From an uncultured bacterium (GTDB taxonomy: Bacteria; Bacillota; Clostridia; Oscillospirales; Oscillospiraceae), in the NCBI GenBank assembly GCA_947643715.1, contig CANRXB010000019.1, positions 1 to 47,934 on the forward strand: 47,934 nucleotides of DNA, given 5' to 3'. A program made the translations under genes and the position numbers. Under the pieces are notes generated by a model. That model did not search any database and was not told where the DNA came from. It saw only the letters and a program-made list of their open reading frames with translations. Position 1 is the stretch's first letter; every line of letters begins with the position of its first letter. Positions 17,242-26,964 of this stretch are shown here, one piece after another.

Positions 17242-18564
17242 TCAGCGTTTCATGTTGACCAGTTCCTCCAACATGGAGTCGGTCACGGTCACGATACGGG
17301 TGTTGGCCTGATAGCCGCGCTGGGTGAGGATCATGCTGGAGATCTCCTGGGCCAGATCGGTCTTGGACATCTCCAGGCCGTTGGACAGGCACTTGGTCTC
17401 GCTGGTCCGGGCACGCAGGGCGTCCACGTCGTCGGTGGCGCCTTCGTTCAGGGACTTGTTGATATATTGGATGTTCATGGCCTCGGCGTTGCCGCCCAGG
17501 ATGGACACGGTGAGCTCGCCGGAGCCTTCGCCGGCCTTATAATAGTTGTCGCCCAGATTGGTCACGCCGTTGGGGTTGGTCACCATGCCCACGGCTATGC
17601 AGCCGATGGTCACGACTTCCTTGGTGTCGCGGCTGGTGCCGGTGATCACGCCGGTGTTCTGGTCGAAGGTGATGCCCTCGAACTGCGCTTGGGAGAGGGT
17701 CTGCTCGCCGTTGACCACTCCGGCGTCCGTCAGGGGCTTATGGGGGCCCAGGGTGACCGCTCCGGTGGCGGGGTCGGTGGTGATGGTCCGGTCCTCCGGA
17801 TACCTGATCACGGTCTCGGAGCGCTTCTCGATGCCCTGCGCCTCCATCTCCGCTTCGGTGGGAGGTGTAGTGGGCTGAGGGTCCAGCTTCACGCCAGTCT
17901 TGGCGTCATAGTACATGTCCACCTTTTCCGCCCGGGGGAAGCGGATGGGCACGAGCTGGTCGCTGAACACGGGGTCGCCCTCCTTGGCGGTCTTGGGCAT
18001 CTCCGGGTTGGGGATCTTACTGTCCGCGCCGGGCGTGACGGTGGAGCCGGCAGGCGGCGTCACCCTCAGTGGGTGGTTCGCATCGCCCCACACGCCGGTG
18101 CACAGGAAACCATACACCACGTTACCGTCTTCCTTGCCCAGATAGCCGTCGGCCCGGAACTCGAAGTTGCCCACTCGGGTGAGGTTCAGGGCGGTGAGGG
18201 TGCTCGCGTCCCGGATGGTGCCGTTGAAGTTCTCCGCGATGTCCTTGCCGCCCACCATGAAGAAGCCGTCGCCGTCCAGCATCAGGTCGGTGGTCTTGCC
18301 GGTAACGGCGTAGTTGCCCGTGCTCATGTCCACGTCCACGGTGGACACGCTGGAACCGTAGCCGATCTGGGAGGGGTTGGTGCCGCCCAGGACGGCGGTG
18401 CCGTTGGAGCCGCCGTTCAAAGTGGTGTACAGGGAGGTCTTGAACACCGCACGGCTGGACTTGTAGCCGTTGGTGTTCACGTTCGCCACGTTATTGCCGA
18501 TGACGTTCAGGTTCTGCATATGGGTCCGCAGACCCGCGATAGCCGCATACATTGCACCAGTCAT
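17242..18564 (-). CDS. flgE: FlgE, flagellar hook protein
   Basis: The protein has 440 aa. The N-terminal signature (MQNLNVIGNNVANVNTNGYK) and the C-terminal helix (DLAQEISSMILTQRGYQANT) frame a variable middle rich in Pro, Thr and Gly, as in hook subunits. It is polymerised under the FlgD cap. AAAGGAG lies about 15 nt before the ATG, a little far. It follows the TIGR02530 gene after a 99-bp spacer that holds a CCCGCCC/GGGCGGG hairpin near 18600. Confidence 0.95.
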   Translation of the reverse strand: MTGAMYAAIAGLRTHMQNLNVIGNNVANVNTNGYKSSRAVFKTSLYTTLNGGSNGTAVLGGTNPSQIGYGSSVSTVDVDMSTGNYAVTGKTTDLMLDGDGFFMVGGKDIAENFNGTIRDASTLTALNLTRVGNFEFRADGYLGKEDGNVVYGFLCTGVWGDANHPLRVTPPAGSTVTPGADSKIPNPEMPKTAKEGDPVFSDQLVPIRFPRAEKVDMYYDAKTGVKLDPQPTTPPTEAEMEAQGIEKRSETVIRYPEDRTITTDPATGAVTLGPHKPLTDAGVVNGEQTLSQAQFEGITFDQNTGVITGTSRDTKEVVTIGCIAVGMVTNPNGVTNLGDNYYKAGEGSGELTVSILGGNAEAMNIQYINKSLNEGATDDVDALRARTSETKCLSNGLEMSKTDLAQEISSMILTQRGYQANTRIVTVTDSMLEELVNMKR

Positions 18565-18663
18565 AGTTGAAAAAATTACTCCTTTCGGTTTGGCGCCGCC
18601 CGCCCCCCGTCGATCGGGCGGGGAGCGAAGGCATCCGAAAACGGTCCTGCCCTTTACATGATA

Positions 18664-19044
18664 TTACAGGAAAACGGCGCCGTCAATGTTTGTGAAGACA
18701 TTTTCTTTCATCTCGGCCTGGGTGATGGCAGTGATGACCTTGGCGCTGGGCACATTGATGATGAACGCCTTCTCGGTGTCCATGGCCAGGATGTTGGTCG
18801 CTCCCTTGGCCTGGGCTCGGAGGACGCTGCCCGCCAACTGATCCATCAGATCCGGCGTGACCTCGATGCCCCGCTCCTGCGCCCGGGTGATGGCGTGCTT
18901 GGAAAAGGCCACGCCCTGGGCCGGCTGTTCGCTCCTGACCAGCTCCTGCTGGAGCATGGCGCCGAATGCGCCTGCCTGCCCCCGCTGCTGTACCTGGGCC
19001 CGTGGCGCGTCCGTGCGCGGCAGTCCTGATACACGCTGGATCAT
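18664..19044 (-). CDS. TIGR02530-type flagellar operon protein
   Basis: The protein has 126 aa. The core (FSKHAITRAQERGIEVTPDLMDQLAGSVLRA, shown in parts; then VPSAKVITAITQAEMKENVFTNIDGAVFL in parts) matches the conserved but uncharacterised protein found between flgD and flgE in Firmicutes. A role in hook assembly is inferred from position only. GAGGTG lies 7 nt before the ATG. It follows flgD by 6 bp. Confidence 0.85.
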   Translation of the reverse strand: MIQRVSGLPRTDAPRAQVQQRGQAGAFGAMLQQELVRSEQPAQGVAFSKHAITRAQERGIEVTPDLMDQLAGSVLRAQAKGATNILAMDTEKAFIINVPSAKVITAITQAEMKENVFTNIDGAVFL

Positions 19045-19050
19045 CTCATG

Positions 19051-19686
19051 TCACCTCGACTTTTCTTCCGCCCCTCCGGCTTCCGGGGCCTTGTCTCCCG
19101 TGCCGCCCTGAGCAGTATCGCCGCTGCCTTCGGTCTTGTCCGTGTCGTCTACGTTGGGCTTGTCGGTGCTGCCGTCGGGTTTATCCACGCCGTCTGTGGA
19201 GCCGTCCCCGTCCCCGTCCTCGCCGGGTTTCTCCTCGCCCTCGCCGGGCTCTTCGATATCGGGCAGACGTCCCACCGCCATGATCTGGTTCAGGCCGTAG
19301 GTCTCGCCGTCGCTGCCGAAGATGACCTGCTGTCCGTTGAGCATACCTGTGCCCATGACCAGGATCTCGCGTTCCTCCAGGCTGTTGCCGTCGGTGATGC
19401 CGATGGTGACCACCTTGCCCACCAGAGAGCTGGCATAGGTCATGATGTTGGTCTCAGTCATGTTGGTGATGGCGGTGATCATCTGCATCTGCACCATCTG
19501 GTTCATCATCTCGCTGGTGTCCATGGCGTCGTCGATGGTCTGACTCTGGAGCTGCACGACCATCAGCTTGAGGAAATCCTCCATGTTCAGCTCGGTGTTG
19601 CCCTTGCGGCTGGTGCTGTTCGTGGCTACGGGCGCGTTGGCTCCCAACAGGCCGGAGATATCAGCCATCGTGTTTCCATTGCCCAT
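19051..19686 (-). CDS. flgD: FlgD, hook-cap scaffolding protein with acidic tail
   Basis: The protein has 211 aa. Residues 30-75 are the FlgD N-terminal signature (LNMEDFLKLMVVQLQSQ, then MDTSEMMNQMVQMQMI), and residues 85-145 are a short beta domain. The last ~65 residues are low-complexity and acidic (Gly/Asp/Glu/Lys, including DGDGDGS) in place of a normal end. FlgD caps the growing hook. ATG 19668 (MADISGLL) is an alternative start. Confidence 0.9.
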   Translation of the reverse strand: MGNGNTMADISGLLGANAPVATNSTSRKGNTELNMEDFLKLMVVQLQSQTIDDAMDTSEMMNQMVQMQMITAITNMTETNIMTYASSLVGKVVTIGITDGNSLEEREILVMGTGMLNGQQVIFGSDGETYGLNQIMAVGRLPDIEEPGEGEEKPGEDGDGDGSTDGVDKPDGSTDKPNVDDTDKTEGSGDTAQGGTGDKAPEAGGAEEKSR

Positions 19687-19708
19687 GTTCCTTCATGCTC
19701 CTTTCTTT

Positions 19709-20923
19709 TCAGAGTCCTGTGTCCATGGGGATGAGCCCCAGGCGAAGCTGCTGCATGAAGTCCTGGCTGCTCGCCCCGTCCCTGCGGGACCTGCGCTGCT
19801 CCTGAGCGTCCTGGCCGTGGCCGTTTTGGCCGTCGTAGCCGCGCTGCTGGTTCTGACCTTGGTTCTGGTCCTGGCTCTGCTGGCTCTCCTGCTGGCGCTG
19901 GACGTCCACCTGGACCTCCTGCTGCCCGCGCACGCTGAGCATCCCCTGCAAGTCACCTGCATGGCGTTCCAGGATACTGCGGGTCTCGCTGCTGCTGGCG
20001 GTGAGGGCCACCCGCAAGATCCCGTCGGCGCTCTTGCTGATCTCCACGGTGACATCGCCCAAAGACTCGGGCGTGAGCTGCACACGCACGATGGACTCGC
20101 CCTGTTCCAGCGCCTGGCTGAGCTTGGCGTCGATCTGGGCCGCGACGTCGGTCCCCTCGGACGGCTGAGCGTCGTACACCTCGCCCACCTTCACCGGAGC
20201 CGCCTCCACGTCCCGGAAGATGGGCTGCGGGGCCTGTTCCACGTCCAGGATCTCCACCTGGGCATCGCTGTCCCCCTCTTCCTGCTGGGGCTGGAGCTCC
20301 TGCGCGGTGGCCTGCGGCTGCGGGGCATCGAGCTGCACCTCGAGGTCCTGCTCCACGGGGACGGTCTGCACCGTCTGGCCTTCCAGCGCCGTCTGCTCTG
20401 CGTCAGGCTGGACCAGGGGCTGCTGCGCCTGGGGCGCGGTCTCCTCCAGGAGCCGGTCCACCACAGGGTCGTTGAGAACGATCGTCTGCCCGTTGTCGTC
20501 CAGCAGTTGCTGGAGCTGGAGCTGTTCCCAGGGTTCCAGGCCGGTGATCGGGATGGTCTCTGCACCATCTTCCGTCCAGACCACGACGTACTCGCCGGGC
20601 TGGAGGACATTGCCGTCCAGGTCGACACACGGGAAGTCGAGCTGGGTCACGACGTAGCCCTGTTCCAACATCTGCTTGATCCGTGTCAGCGCGTCCTCTT
20701 TCTTTTGGGCGGGGACCTTCTCCGGCTTTTTCGTGGTGGCCGCAGTCTCTGTCTTGGGGCGGTCCTCCAGCAAGGGGTCCTTGGCCTGGGCCGCGTCGTC
20801 CAACAGCTTCTGGAAATCGCTGGGATCGTCGTTCCCGGTCTTGCCGGGCTTGGGCTGGCCGGACTGGCCCACGACGGTCTGTAGCATCGCCGAAACGATG
20901 CCGTTCGTCTGTTCCATGTTCAT
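19709..20923 (-). CDS. fliK: FliK, hook-length control protein
   Basis: The protein has 404 aa. It is Gln/Glu/Pro-rich and disordered until the C-terminal Flg_hook domain (VRVQLTPESLGDVTVEISKS, then ILRVALTASSSETRSIL) near residues 275-340, after which a Gln/Arg-rich tail follows. FliK measures the hook and triggers the FlhB switch. GGAGG lies 5 nt before ATG 20923 and about 10 nt before ATG 20917, so either could be used. Confidence 0.92.
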   Translation of the reverse strand: MNMEQTNGIVSAMLQTVVGQSGQPKPGKTGNDDPSDFQKLLDDAAQAKDPLLEDRPKTETAATTKKPEKVPAQKKEDALTRIKQMLEQGYVVTQLDFPCVDLDGNVLQPGEYVVVWTEDGAETIPITGLEPWEQLQLQQLLDDNGQTIVLNDPVVDRLLEETAPQAQQPLVQPDAEQTALEGQTVQTVPVEQDLEVQLDAPQPQATAQELQPQQEEGDSDAQVEILDVEQAPQPIFRDVEAAPVKVGEVYDAQPSEGTDVAAQIDAKLSQALEQGESIVRVQLTPESLGDVTVEISKSADGILRVALTASSSETRSILERHAGDLQGMLSVRGQQEVQVDVQRQQESQQSQDQNQGQNQQRGYDGQNGHGQDAQEQRRSRRDGASSQDFMQQLRLGLIPMDTGL

Positions 20924-20989
20924 AACACCTCCTCATACTAACATGATATATCTCCAAAACGGCAGGGATGCCCGCCGGATCGGACGAGA

Positions 20990-21442
20990 TCAAGCGCCCA
21001 TTTGGGCCCTGGCTCTGGCAGAACTGACGAATTCGTCGATGAGCACCTCTTCGCTCTTCTGCACCGCCTTGTTATAGAGGTCCAACTTCTTCTCCTTCAG
21101 CTTTTCGATGGAGGAGGTGTCGATCTTGGCGTCCACCACCTCCTGCCGCTTGGCTTCTTCCTTGCGCCGCAGCTCCTCCAGCTTGTCGCTCTCCCGCTGG
21201 ATATCGGCCTCCAGCACCCGGAGCCCGTTCTGATAGAACATGGCGTCCATGATGGCGATGCCCTCGGCCTTGCGCTGCCGGTACTCCTCGTTGCAGTCCC
21301 GGTATTCCTGCCGGACGGCCTCCAGCCGCTCCTCCTGCTCTCGGACTTCGGCCAGGATGGCGGCATGTTCGCCTTTGAGCGCGTCCAGCACCTGCTGCTT
21401 ATAGGACAGCACTGAGTCCAGGGAAAATTTGAATCTCTTCAT
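20990..21442 (-). CDS. fliJ: FliJ, flagellar export chaperone/ATPase stalk
   Basis: The protein has 150 aa and is almost entirely charged coiled coil. The start (MKRFKFSLDSVLSYKQQ) is typical of FliJ. It binds the FliI hexamer and FlhA. AGGAG lies about 10 nt before the ATG. It is placed directly after fliI, as usual. Confidence 0.93.
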   Translation of the reverse strand: MKRFKFSLDSVLSYKQQVLDALKGEHAAILAEVREQEERLEAVRQEYRDCNEEYRQRKAEGIAIMDAMFYQNGLRVLEADIQRESDKLEELRRKEEAKRQEVVDAKIDTSSIEKLKEKKLDLYNKAVQKSEEVLIDEFVSSARARAQMGA

Positions 21443-21464
21443 CTTTCTCTAGCTCCTCACGAGG

Positions 21465-22775
21465 TCATTTCAAGATCTTGGCCATCTCCTCCACGCACTG
21501 CTCATAGGAGAAAGCCTCGTTCACGTCCTGGGTCAAGAAATCGTTCACCGCGTCGATCTTGGACATGGCGAAGTCCAGCTTCCGGTTGGTGCCCGGCTTA
21601 TAGGCGCCGATGGCCACCAGGTCTGCGTTCTTCTCATATACGCTCATGATGTCACGGATCCGTGACGCGAGCTGCCGGTGTTCCGGAGAGACGATCTCAG
21701 CCATCAGACGGGAGATGCTGGCGCTCACGTCGATGGCAGGATAGTGGTTGCTGTTGGCGAGCTGTCTGGACAGGACGATGTGTCCGTCCAAGATGCCGCG
21801 CACCGTGTCGGCGATCGGCTCGTTGGTGTCGTCGCCCTCCACCAGCACGGTATACACGCCGGTGATGGAGCCGCGGTTGAAATTGCCGCTGCGCTCCAGC
21901 AGCTTGGGCATCTCCGCGTACATGGACGGGGTATAGCCCCGGGACACGGGCGGTTCTCCGATGGCCAGTCCGATCTCTCGCTGTGCCATGGCGAAACGGG
22001 TGAGGGAGTCCATCATCAACAGCACGTCATAGCCCTGGTCGCGGAAGTACTCCGCGATGCCTGTGGCCACGCTGGGGCAGCGCATCCGCAGCATGGCCGG
22101 CTGGTCGGAGGTGGCCACCACCAGGATGGATCGCTTCATCCCTTCCGGGCCCAGATCCTTCTCCACGAACTCCAGCACCTCACGGCCTCGCTCGCCCACC
22201 AGGGCGATGACGTTGATGTCCGCGGTGACGTTCTTCGCGATCATGCCCATCAACGTGGACTTGCCCACGCCGGACCCGGCGAATATGCCGATACGCTGGC
22301 CTTTCCCGATGGTGATCATGCCGTCGATGGCTTTCACGCCGAACTGGATGCGCTCTCGGATCGGGGGACGCTGCAAAGGGTTGATATATCCGCCGCCCAC
22401 GCAATAGGAGGTACCTCCGTCGAAGGGGCCCTTCCCGTCTATGGGCTGGCCCAGGGCGTTGATGATCCGGCCCCGGAGGAACTCCCCAACGTGCAAAGTG
22501 AGCTGGCGTCCGGTGTTTCGCACGAAATTGCCTGCCGAGATGCCGCTCATGTCCGAATACGGCATGAGCAGGATGCGGTCGTTCTTGAAGCCCACCACCT
22601 CAGCGGTCACCTGCCCGCCGGAGTCCCCATTGTAGATGCGGCAGATATCGCCGACGGCCGCGTGCCCGCCGGACGCCTCGATGGACATGCCCACGATGTT
22701 CTCGATCTTCCCCGTCAGGCTATAGGGCTCTGCATTATAGACCTGACGGGTCATTTGTTGGAATACGGAAGGCAT
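21465..22775 (-). CDS. fliI: FliI, flagellum-specific ATPase
   Basis: The protein has 436 aa. Walker A is AGSGVGKS near residues 166-173. The F1-type ATPase signature PSMYAEMPKLLERSG follows, and DSLTRFAMAQREIGLAIGEP is the Walker B region. It powers loading of export substrates. It lies 22 bp before fliJ and 78 bp after fliH. Confidence 0.97.
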   Translation of the reverse strand: MPSVFQQMTRQVYNAEPYSLTGKIENIVGMSIEASGGHAAVGDICRIYNGDSGGQVTAEVVGFKNDRILLMPYSDMSGISAGNFVRNTGRQLTLHVGEFLRGRIINALGQPIDGKGPFDGGTSYCVGGGYINPLQRPPIRERIQFGVKAIDGMITIGKGQRIGIFAGSGVGKSTLMGMIAKNVTADINVIALVGERGREVLEFVEKDLGPEGMKRSILVVATSDQPAMLRMRCPSVATGIAEYFRDQGYDVLLMMDSLTRFAMAQREIGLAIGEPPVSRGYTPSMYAEMPKLLERSGNFNRGSITGVYTVLVEGDDTNEPIADTVRGILDGHIVLSRQLANSNHYPAIDVSASISRLMAEIVSPEHRQLASRIRDIMSVYEKNADLVAIGAYKPGTNRKLDFAMSKIDAVNDFLTQDVNEAFSYEQCVEEMAKILK

Positions 22776-22853
22776 ACTCTACTCCATCGGCCTTATGCTT
22801 CGAGGCCCCATTCCCGGCCTGGGGGGACCAGGGCCCTTTCCCAAAAGATGATG

Positions 22854-23744
22854 TCAGAACAGGCTCATCCCTGACGCGCTGTTGGCGGTGTCCATCAGGA
22901 TGGTCCGCAGGTTGTTCAGTTGCGTGGCCGCGCTGGCATCCACGATCTCGTCGGGCATCTCGATGATGCAGGTGCCCGACTCATCGTCCGCCATCGGGAT
23001 GATCCGCACCCGGTCGGACAGGGCGCTGAGCGCTCCGGACAAAGAGGCCGGTATCTGAGTCAGCCGCTTCGCGTCGCACTCCGATATATAGATATGCACC
23101 CATTCCTTCCGCTTGCGCTTGTCGATCGCGGTCTGGATCATGCGGCTGATCACGTCGGCGCTGCTCCTCAGGCTGACGCAGACCACCTTTTCCGCCACCG
23201 CCAGCGCCAGGTCCCGCAGGTCGGTCACGCTCTGGTCCATCTGCCGGTCCAGGGCCACGCCGGCCTGCTCCATGAAACGGTGCACTTCTTCTTCCATGCG
23301 GGCCGCCTGCTCTTCCCGCTGCTGTGCGGCCTCCTGGGAAGCCTGGGCCATGCCCTGGACGTAGCCCTCCTGGTATCCGCTCTCCCGTGCCTTGGCGAAC
23401 ACCTCCCGAGCTTCCCGGTCCGCGTCGTCCCTGGCTCGGTCCAGGATGCGCTCCGCTTCCCGCCGGGCGTCGGCCAGGATCTCGTCGGCTTGGATCTGGG
23501 CGAAGGTGATCGGGCTCTGCTTCGGCTCCGGCTCCGGCTCAGGTTCAGGCTCCGGCTCAGGGGGCGGTCCCAGCTCGTCGGTCAGCAAGACGTCGAAGCC
23601 TTCCTCGCTCTCCTCCGGGGGGGGCGGAGCCTCCGGGGCGGGAGGCTCTTCCACCGGCTCCGGCTCCACCACCAGCTCCTCCGCAGTGGGGAAGCGGTAC
23701 GGCTCGGCCTTGGCCCGGGAGAACGCCTTGAATATGTTAGGCAA
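22854..23744 (-). CDS. fliH: FliH, export ATPase regulator
   Basis: The protein has 296 aa. The first 90 residues are acidic and Pro-rich, with a run of about six EP dipeptides. Residues 95-180 are a charged coiled coil (ILADARREAERILDRARDDA), and the C-terminal 100 residues are the FliH domain that binds FliI. The start is TTG at 23744, overlapping the fliG stop by 8 bp, with AAAGGA upstream; no better start exists. Confidence 0.92.
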   Translation of the reverse strand: MPNIFKAFSRAKAEPYRFPTAEELVVEPEPVEEPPAPEAPPPPEESEEGFDVLLTDELGPPPEPEPEPEPEPEPKQSPITFAQIQADEILADARREAERILDRARDDADREAREVFAKARESGYQEGYVQGMAQASQEAAQQREEQAARMEEEVHRFMEQAGVALDRQMDQSVTDLRDLALAVAEKVVCVSLRSSADVISRMIQTAIDKRKRKEWVHIYISECDAKRLTQIPASLSGALSALSDRVRIIPMADDESGTCIIEMPDEIVDASAATQLNNLRTILMDTANSASGMSLF

Positions 23745-24831
23745 TGATATCGTCCTTTCCGCCCTTCGCTATGATGATCTCGTTCTTCTCCTCCAGGTCG
23801 CGGATGATGTCCACGATACGCTGTTGGGCGTCCTCCACGTCCTTCATGCGGACATTGGTGGTGATCTCCAGGTCGTCGCGGATGTTCTGGGCCATACGGG
23901 TGGACATGTTGCTGAGCAGCTTCTTGGACACGTCCTCGTTCGCCGCCTTGAGGGCCAGCACCAGGTCCCTGGGGTCGCAGTCGCGGACGAAACGCTGGAC
24001 GGAGCGGTCGTCCATGGTCATGATGTCCTCGAACACGAACATGCGCTTGCGGATCTCGTCGGCCAGCTCCTGGTCGTAAGCGGACAGGCCGTCGAAGATG
24101 TTCTTCTCGCTGGTGCGGTCCAGGTTGTTCATCACGTCGGCCACATAGTCGATACCGCCCACCTTCACGTTGGCATTGGTGACAATGCTGGAGAACTTCT
24201 TGCGCATCTCCGCCTCGATGATCTTGACGGCCACGGGAGAGACGCTCTCGATCTTGGCCATGCTCTCCACCACCTGGACCTGACGCTTCTCGTCCAACCG
24301 GGCGATGACGCCGGCGGCCTTGTCCGCGTCCACATAGGACAGCACCAGGGAGATGGTCTGGGGACGCTCGTTCTGCAGCGCGGAGAACAAAGAAGTCTCG
24401 TCTGCCTTCTCCATGAAGGAGAAGCTGCGGTTCTGCAGGGACTTGGTCACCTTGCCCAGCAACTCGTCGGCGGTCTGCGCGCCGTATGCCTTCTCCAGCA
24501 CGGTGCGGGCATACTCCAGCCCGCCTTCGGTGACCGCCCGGTTGGTGCGGCAGAGCTGATAGAATTCGTATAAGATCTCTTCGGTCTGCTCTGAGTCCAG
24601 GAAGCCCAGCTTCGCCACCTCTAGGGTGAGCTGCTCCACGTCCTCTGGGTCCATATGCTTGTATAGCGCGGAGGCACGCTCCACTCCCAGAGCGATGATG
24701 ACGGTAGCGGCACGCTGGGCGCCGGTGAGGTCGCTCTCGATCTCCAGGCCGCCTGAGCGCCTGGCCCTGGGGGCACTGCTGGCTCCGGCGGCGGGCGCCG
24801 CTTTCTGCTCAGCCACAGGAGCGTCAGCCAT
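23737..24831 (-). CDS. fliG: FliG, flagellar motor switch protein
   Basis: The protein has 364 aa from ATG 24831, preferred because AAGGAGG lies 9 nt upstream; it directly abuts the earlier ATG at 24840. After an Ala-rich start, it has the FliG N, middle (VLSYVDADKAAGVIARLDEK) and C domains. The C domain bears the charged torque helix (DDRSVQRFVRDCDPRDLVLA). It links the MS ring to the C ring and contacts MotA. It overlaps fliF by 8 bp. Confidence 0.96.
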   Translation of the reverse strand: MADAPVAEQKAAPAAGASSAPRARRSGGLEIESDLTGAQRAATVIIALGVERASALYKHMDPEDVEQLTLEVAKLGFLDSEQTEEILYEFYQLCRTNRAVTEGGLEYARTVLEKAYGAQTADELLGKVTKSLQNRSFSFMEKADETSLFSALQNERPQTISLVLSYVDADKAAGVIARLDEKRQVQVVESMAKIESVSPVAVKIIEAEMRKKFSSIVTNANVKVGGIDYVADVMNNLDRTSEKNIFDGLSAYDQELADEIRKRMFVFEDIMTMDDRSVQRFVRDCDPRDLVLALKAANEDVSKKLLSNMSTRMAQNIRDDLEITTNVRMKDVEDAQQRIVDIIRDLEEKNEIIIAKGGKDDIIA

Positions 24832-26524
24832 TGTCTCCATCCTCCTTCAGCCAGCTCTTGATCAGCAGGGCCGCGACCTCCATGTTCTCGTCCACGAAGT
24901 CCCGGATGCTCTGGCGCAGCTCCATGCTGCGCTCGGTATGCAGGTCCATCACGTCCGCACCGGACACGGGATCGCCGTTCTCGTCCAGCTCCACGGGCTG
25001 CTCCACAGGTTGACCGTCCGACCCGAGCTGGACCTGGTCGGGCATCGCCGTAGCCAGCAGCTCCTCCACGGCCTTCTGCTCCTCCTCCTGCTTCCTGCGC
25101 TTGTTCCGGCGCACCAGCAGCACGATGGTGAGTATGATAGCGAACAGCAGCAGCCCGGCGCCTGCGGCGATGACCACCCACAGGGGGATGCCCAGCGCCT
25201 CCCAGCCGGACGGCGGGGTGGGCTCGACGGGCCTGACATAGAACGGGGTGTTCAGCACGGAGATCTTCCGGCTCAGATAATCCGCCTCGGTGACGCCCTC
25301 CTCCAGCAGCAGGGGGGCCTGGATCCCGGCAGCGGTGGCCGCATGGTGGATCATGTCGTCCACGTTCACCATGCCGGCGGTGGTAGAATTGATACTCACC
25401 GCCACAGTGACGTCCGTCAAAGTCGCGGCGGTGATGGTCATCTGGGTCTGGGTCTTGGGGTTGTCGTACTCGATGCTCCCCTCGCCCAGCAGGCGGCCCA
25501 GAGCGTCGATGAGGTTCTCGCCCTCCTCCACATAGGTGGGCAGATCGGCGTTGGAAGGAGTGCCCACCACGCCGCCGGCGACCACCTCATCGTCCACCAC
25601 CACCTGGTAGTTGTAGAAGCGCTTGCCGATGATGCCCGCACCGTTGGTGGAGCCATTCTGAGCGAACTCCGGCAGGCGCACATCGTATTCGTTGATGGTC
25701 TTCTCGCCCAGCTCTACCGAGCAGGTGGCGGTGACGGCCACGTTCTCCTCGCCGTATACGGGGATCAGCACCTGCTCCACATGGCTGCGGATCAGGTTGC
25801 TCCAATACTGCTCGGTCTGAAGCTTCAGGTTCGTGCTGTCCGCAGCGCTGGCCCCGCCTCCGACGTTGTCATAGATGTTGCCCTTGGTATCGGTGATCGA
25901 TATGTTGTCCACGCTCAGGCTCGCCACGCTGTGAGAGATGAAGTAGCGCATGGCATTGGCCTGTTCTGGGGAGAGCGTTTTGCCGTTCTCCATCGTAAGT
26001 AAGACGCCCACGCTGGCCTCTACCAAGTTGTTGGTGTCCAGCACGTAGCCCCGGTCCTCGCCCAAATTGATGTTCACGCTCGCGCTGCGCACGCCGTCGA
26101 ACTTGCGGATGGTCTCCTGCATGCTTTCCGTCAGGGTGACGAGCCAGGCGTTGTCCCGATCCTTCACGGTGGACAGGGCGTTCACTCGTTCGAAATATCC
26201 GCTATAGGGGGAGTCGGAGCTCGTATACTGCTCCTGGAGCAGCCGGGCCTTGAGCGAGGTGGCCATACTTTCCGGCACCAGGATCGTGCCTTGGCCTTCC
26301 ATGCGATAGTCCGTCACGCCTTGGCCCTCCAGCCAGGTGAGCACGGTGGCGGTCTCTTCGCTGGTGGCCCCGGCGATCAGGGTGGAGTAGGGCCTGGAAT
26401 TGATGAATATGATCACGGCGGCAGCGATGAGCACCACTCCGACCGCGATCAGGATCCATATTTTTTTGGAAACTTTACCCAGGGCTTCCTTGACTTTTTC
26501 CAAGTAGCCCTTCAGTTTTTCCAT
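24824..26524 (-). CDS. fliF: FliF, MS-ring protein
   Basis: The protein has 566 aa from ATG 26524; the frame could also begin at a TTG two codons earlier. Membrane helix 1 is near residues 22-44 and helix 2 near 445-470. Between them lie the ring-building motifs (STLIAGATSEETATVLTWLE). The acidic C-terminus binds FliG, whose gene overlaps. It is the base on which the export gate assembles. The ribosome site is weak. Confidence 0.95.
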   Translation of the reverse strand: MEKLKGYLEKVKEALGKVSKKIWILIAVGVVLIAAAVIIFINSRPYSTLIAGATSEETATVLTWLEGQGVTDYRMEGQGTILVPESMATSLKARLLQEQYTSSDSPYSGYFERVNALSTVKDRDNAWLVTLTESMQETIRKFDGVRSASVNINLGEDRGYVLDTNNLVEASVGVLLTMENGKTLSPEQANAMRYFISHSVASLSVDNISITDTKGNIYDNVGGGASAADSTNLKLQTEQYWSNLIRSHVEQVLIPVYGEENVAVTATCSVELGEKTINEYDVRLPEFAQNGSTNGAGIIGKRFYNYQVVVDDEVVAGGVVGTPSNADLPTYVEEGENLIDALGRLLGEGSIEYDNPKTQTQMTITAATLTDVTVAVSINSTTAGMVNVDDMIHHAATAAGIQAPLLLEEGVTEADYLSRKISVLNTPFYVRPVEPTPPSGWEALGIPLWVVIAAGAGLLLFAIILTIVLLVRRNKRRKQEEEQKAVEELLATAMPDQVQLGSDGQPVEQPVELDENGDPVSGADVMDLHTERSMELRQSIRDFVDENMEVAALLIKSWLKEDGDNG

Positions 26525-26570
26525 GTTCAACTACCATCGACCCCGCTCTCCGCGTTCTTTCCTGCGCCGA

Positions 26571-26930
26571 TCAGACGCCCATGTTCTTCAATTCATTGTA
26601 CGCCTCCAGCGCCCGGTTGCGCATCTGGATCAACAGATCCGCCGCGAGCTCGGCCTTGTAGCCGGCGATGCCGACCTGGACCGGATTGTCCAATTGGCCG
26701 GTGGCCAGGAGATACTGCGCCTGTGTGAATTCTGCGTCGGTGTCCCTCACGTTCTGGATCAGGGAGCCGAACAGAGAACCGAAAGAACTGTCTTTGATGC
26801 TGTCCAGTGCGACGGCGCTCTCCTCTTCCTGACCGAGCTGGACCGGAGGCGCGATCTTCTGGATGGTGTCGGTGATCCCGGTGATGCCGGCGTTGGCGGC
26901 GATCCCGGTGATGCCCTGTACGGTGCTCAT
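26571..26930 (-). CDS. fliE: FliE, MS-ring/rod junction protein
   Basis: The protein has 119 aa. The C-terminal half carries the FliE signature (FGSLFGSLIQNVRDTDAEFTQ, in parts, then GIAGYKAELAADLLIQMRNRALEAYNEL). It joins the rod to the MS ring and is an early export substrate. It lies between flgC and fliF, the conserved order. GGAGAGG is the ribosome site. Confidence 0.94.
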   Translation of the reverse strand: MSTVQGITGIAANAGITGITDTIQKIAPPVQLGQEEESAVALDSIKDSSFGSLFGSLIQNVRDTDAEFTQAQYLLATGQLDNPVQVGIAGYKAELAADLLIQMRNRALEAYNELKNMGV

Positions 26931-26964
26931 AGCCTATCCTCTCCTTATGCAGTCTTGCGGCCCG

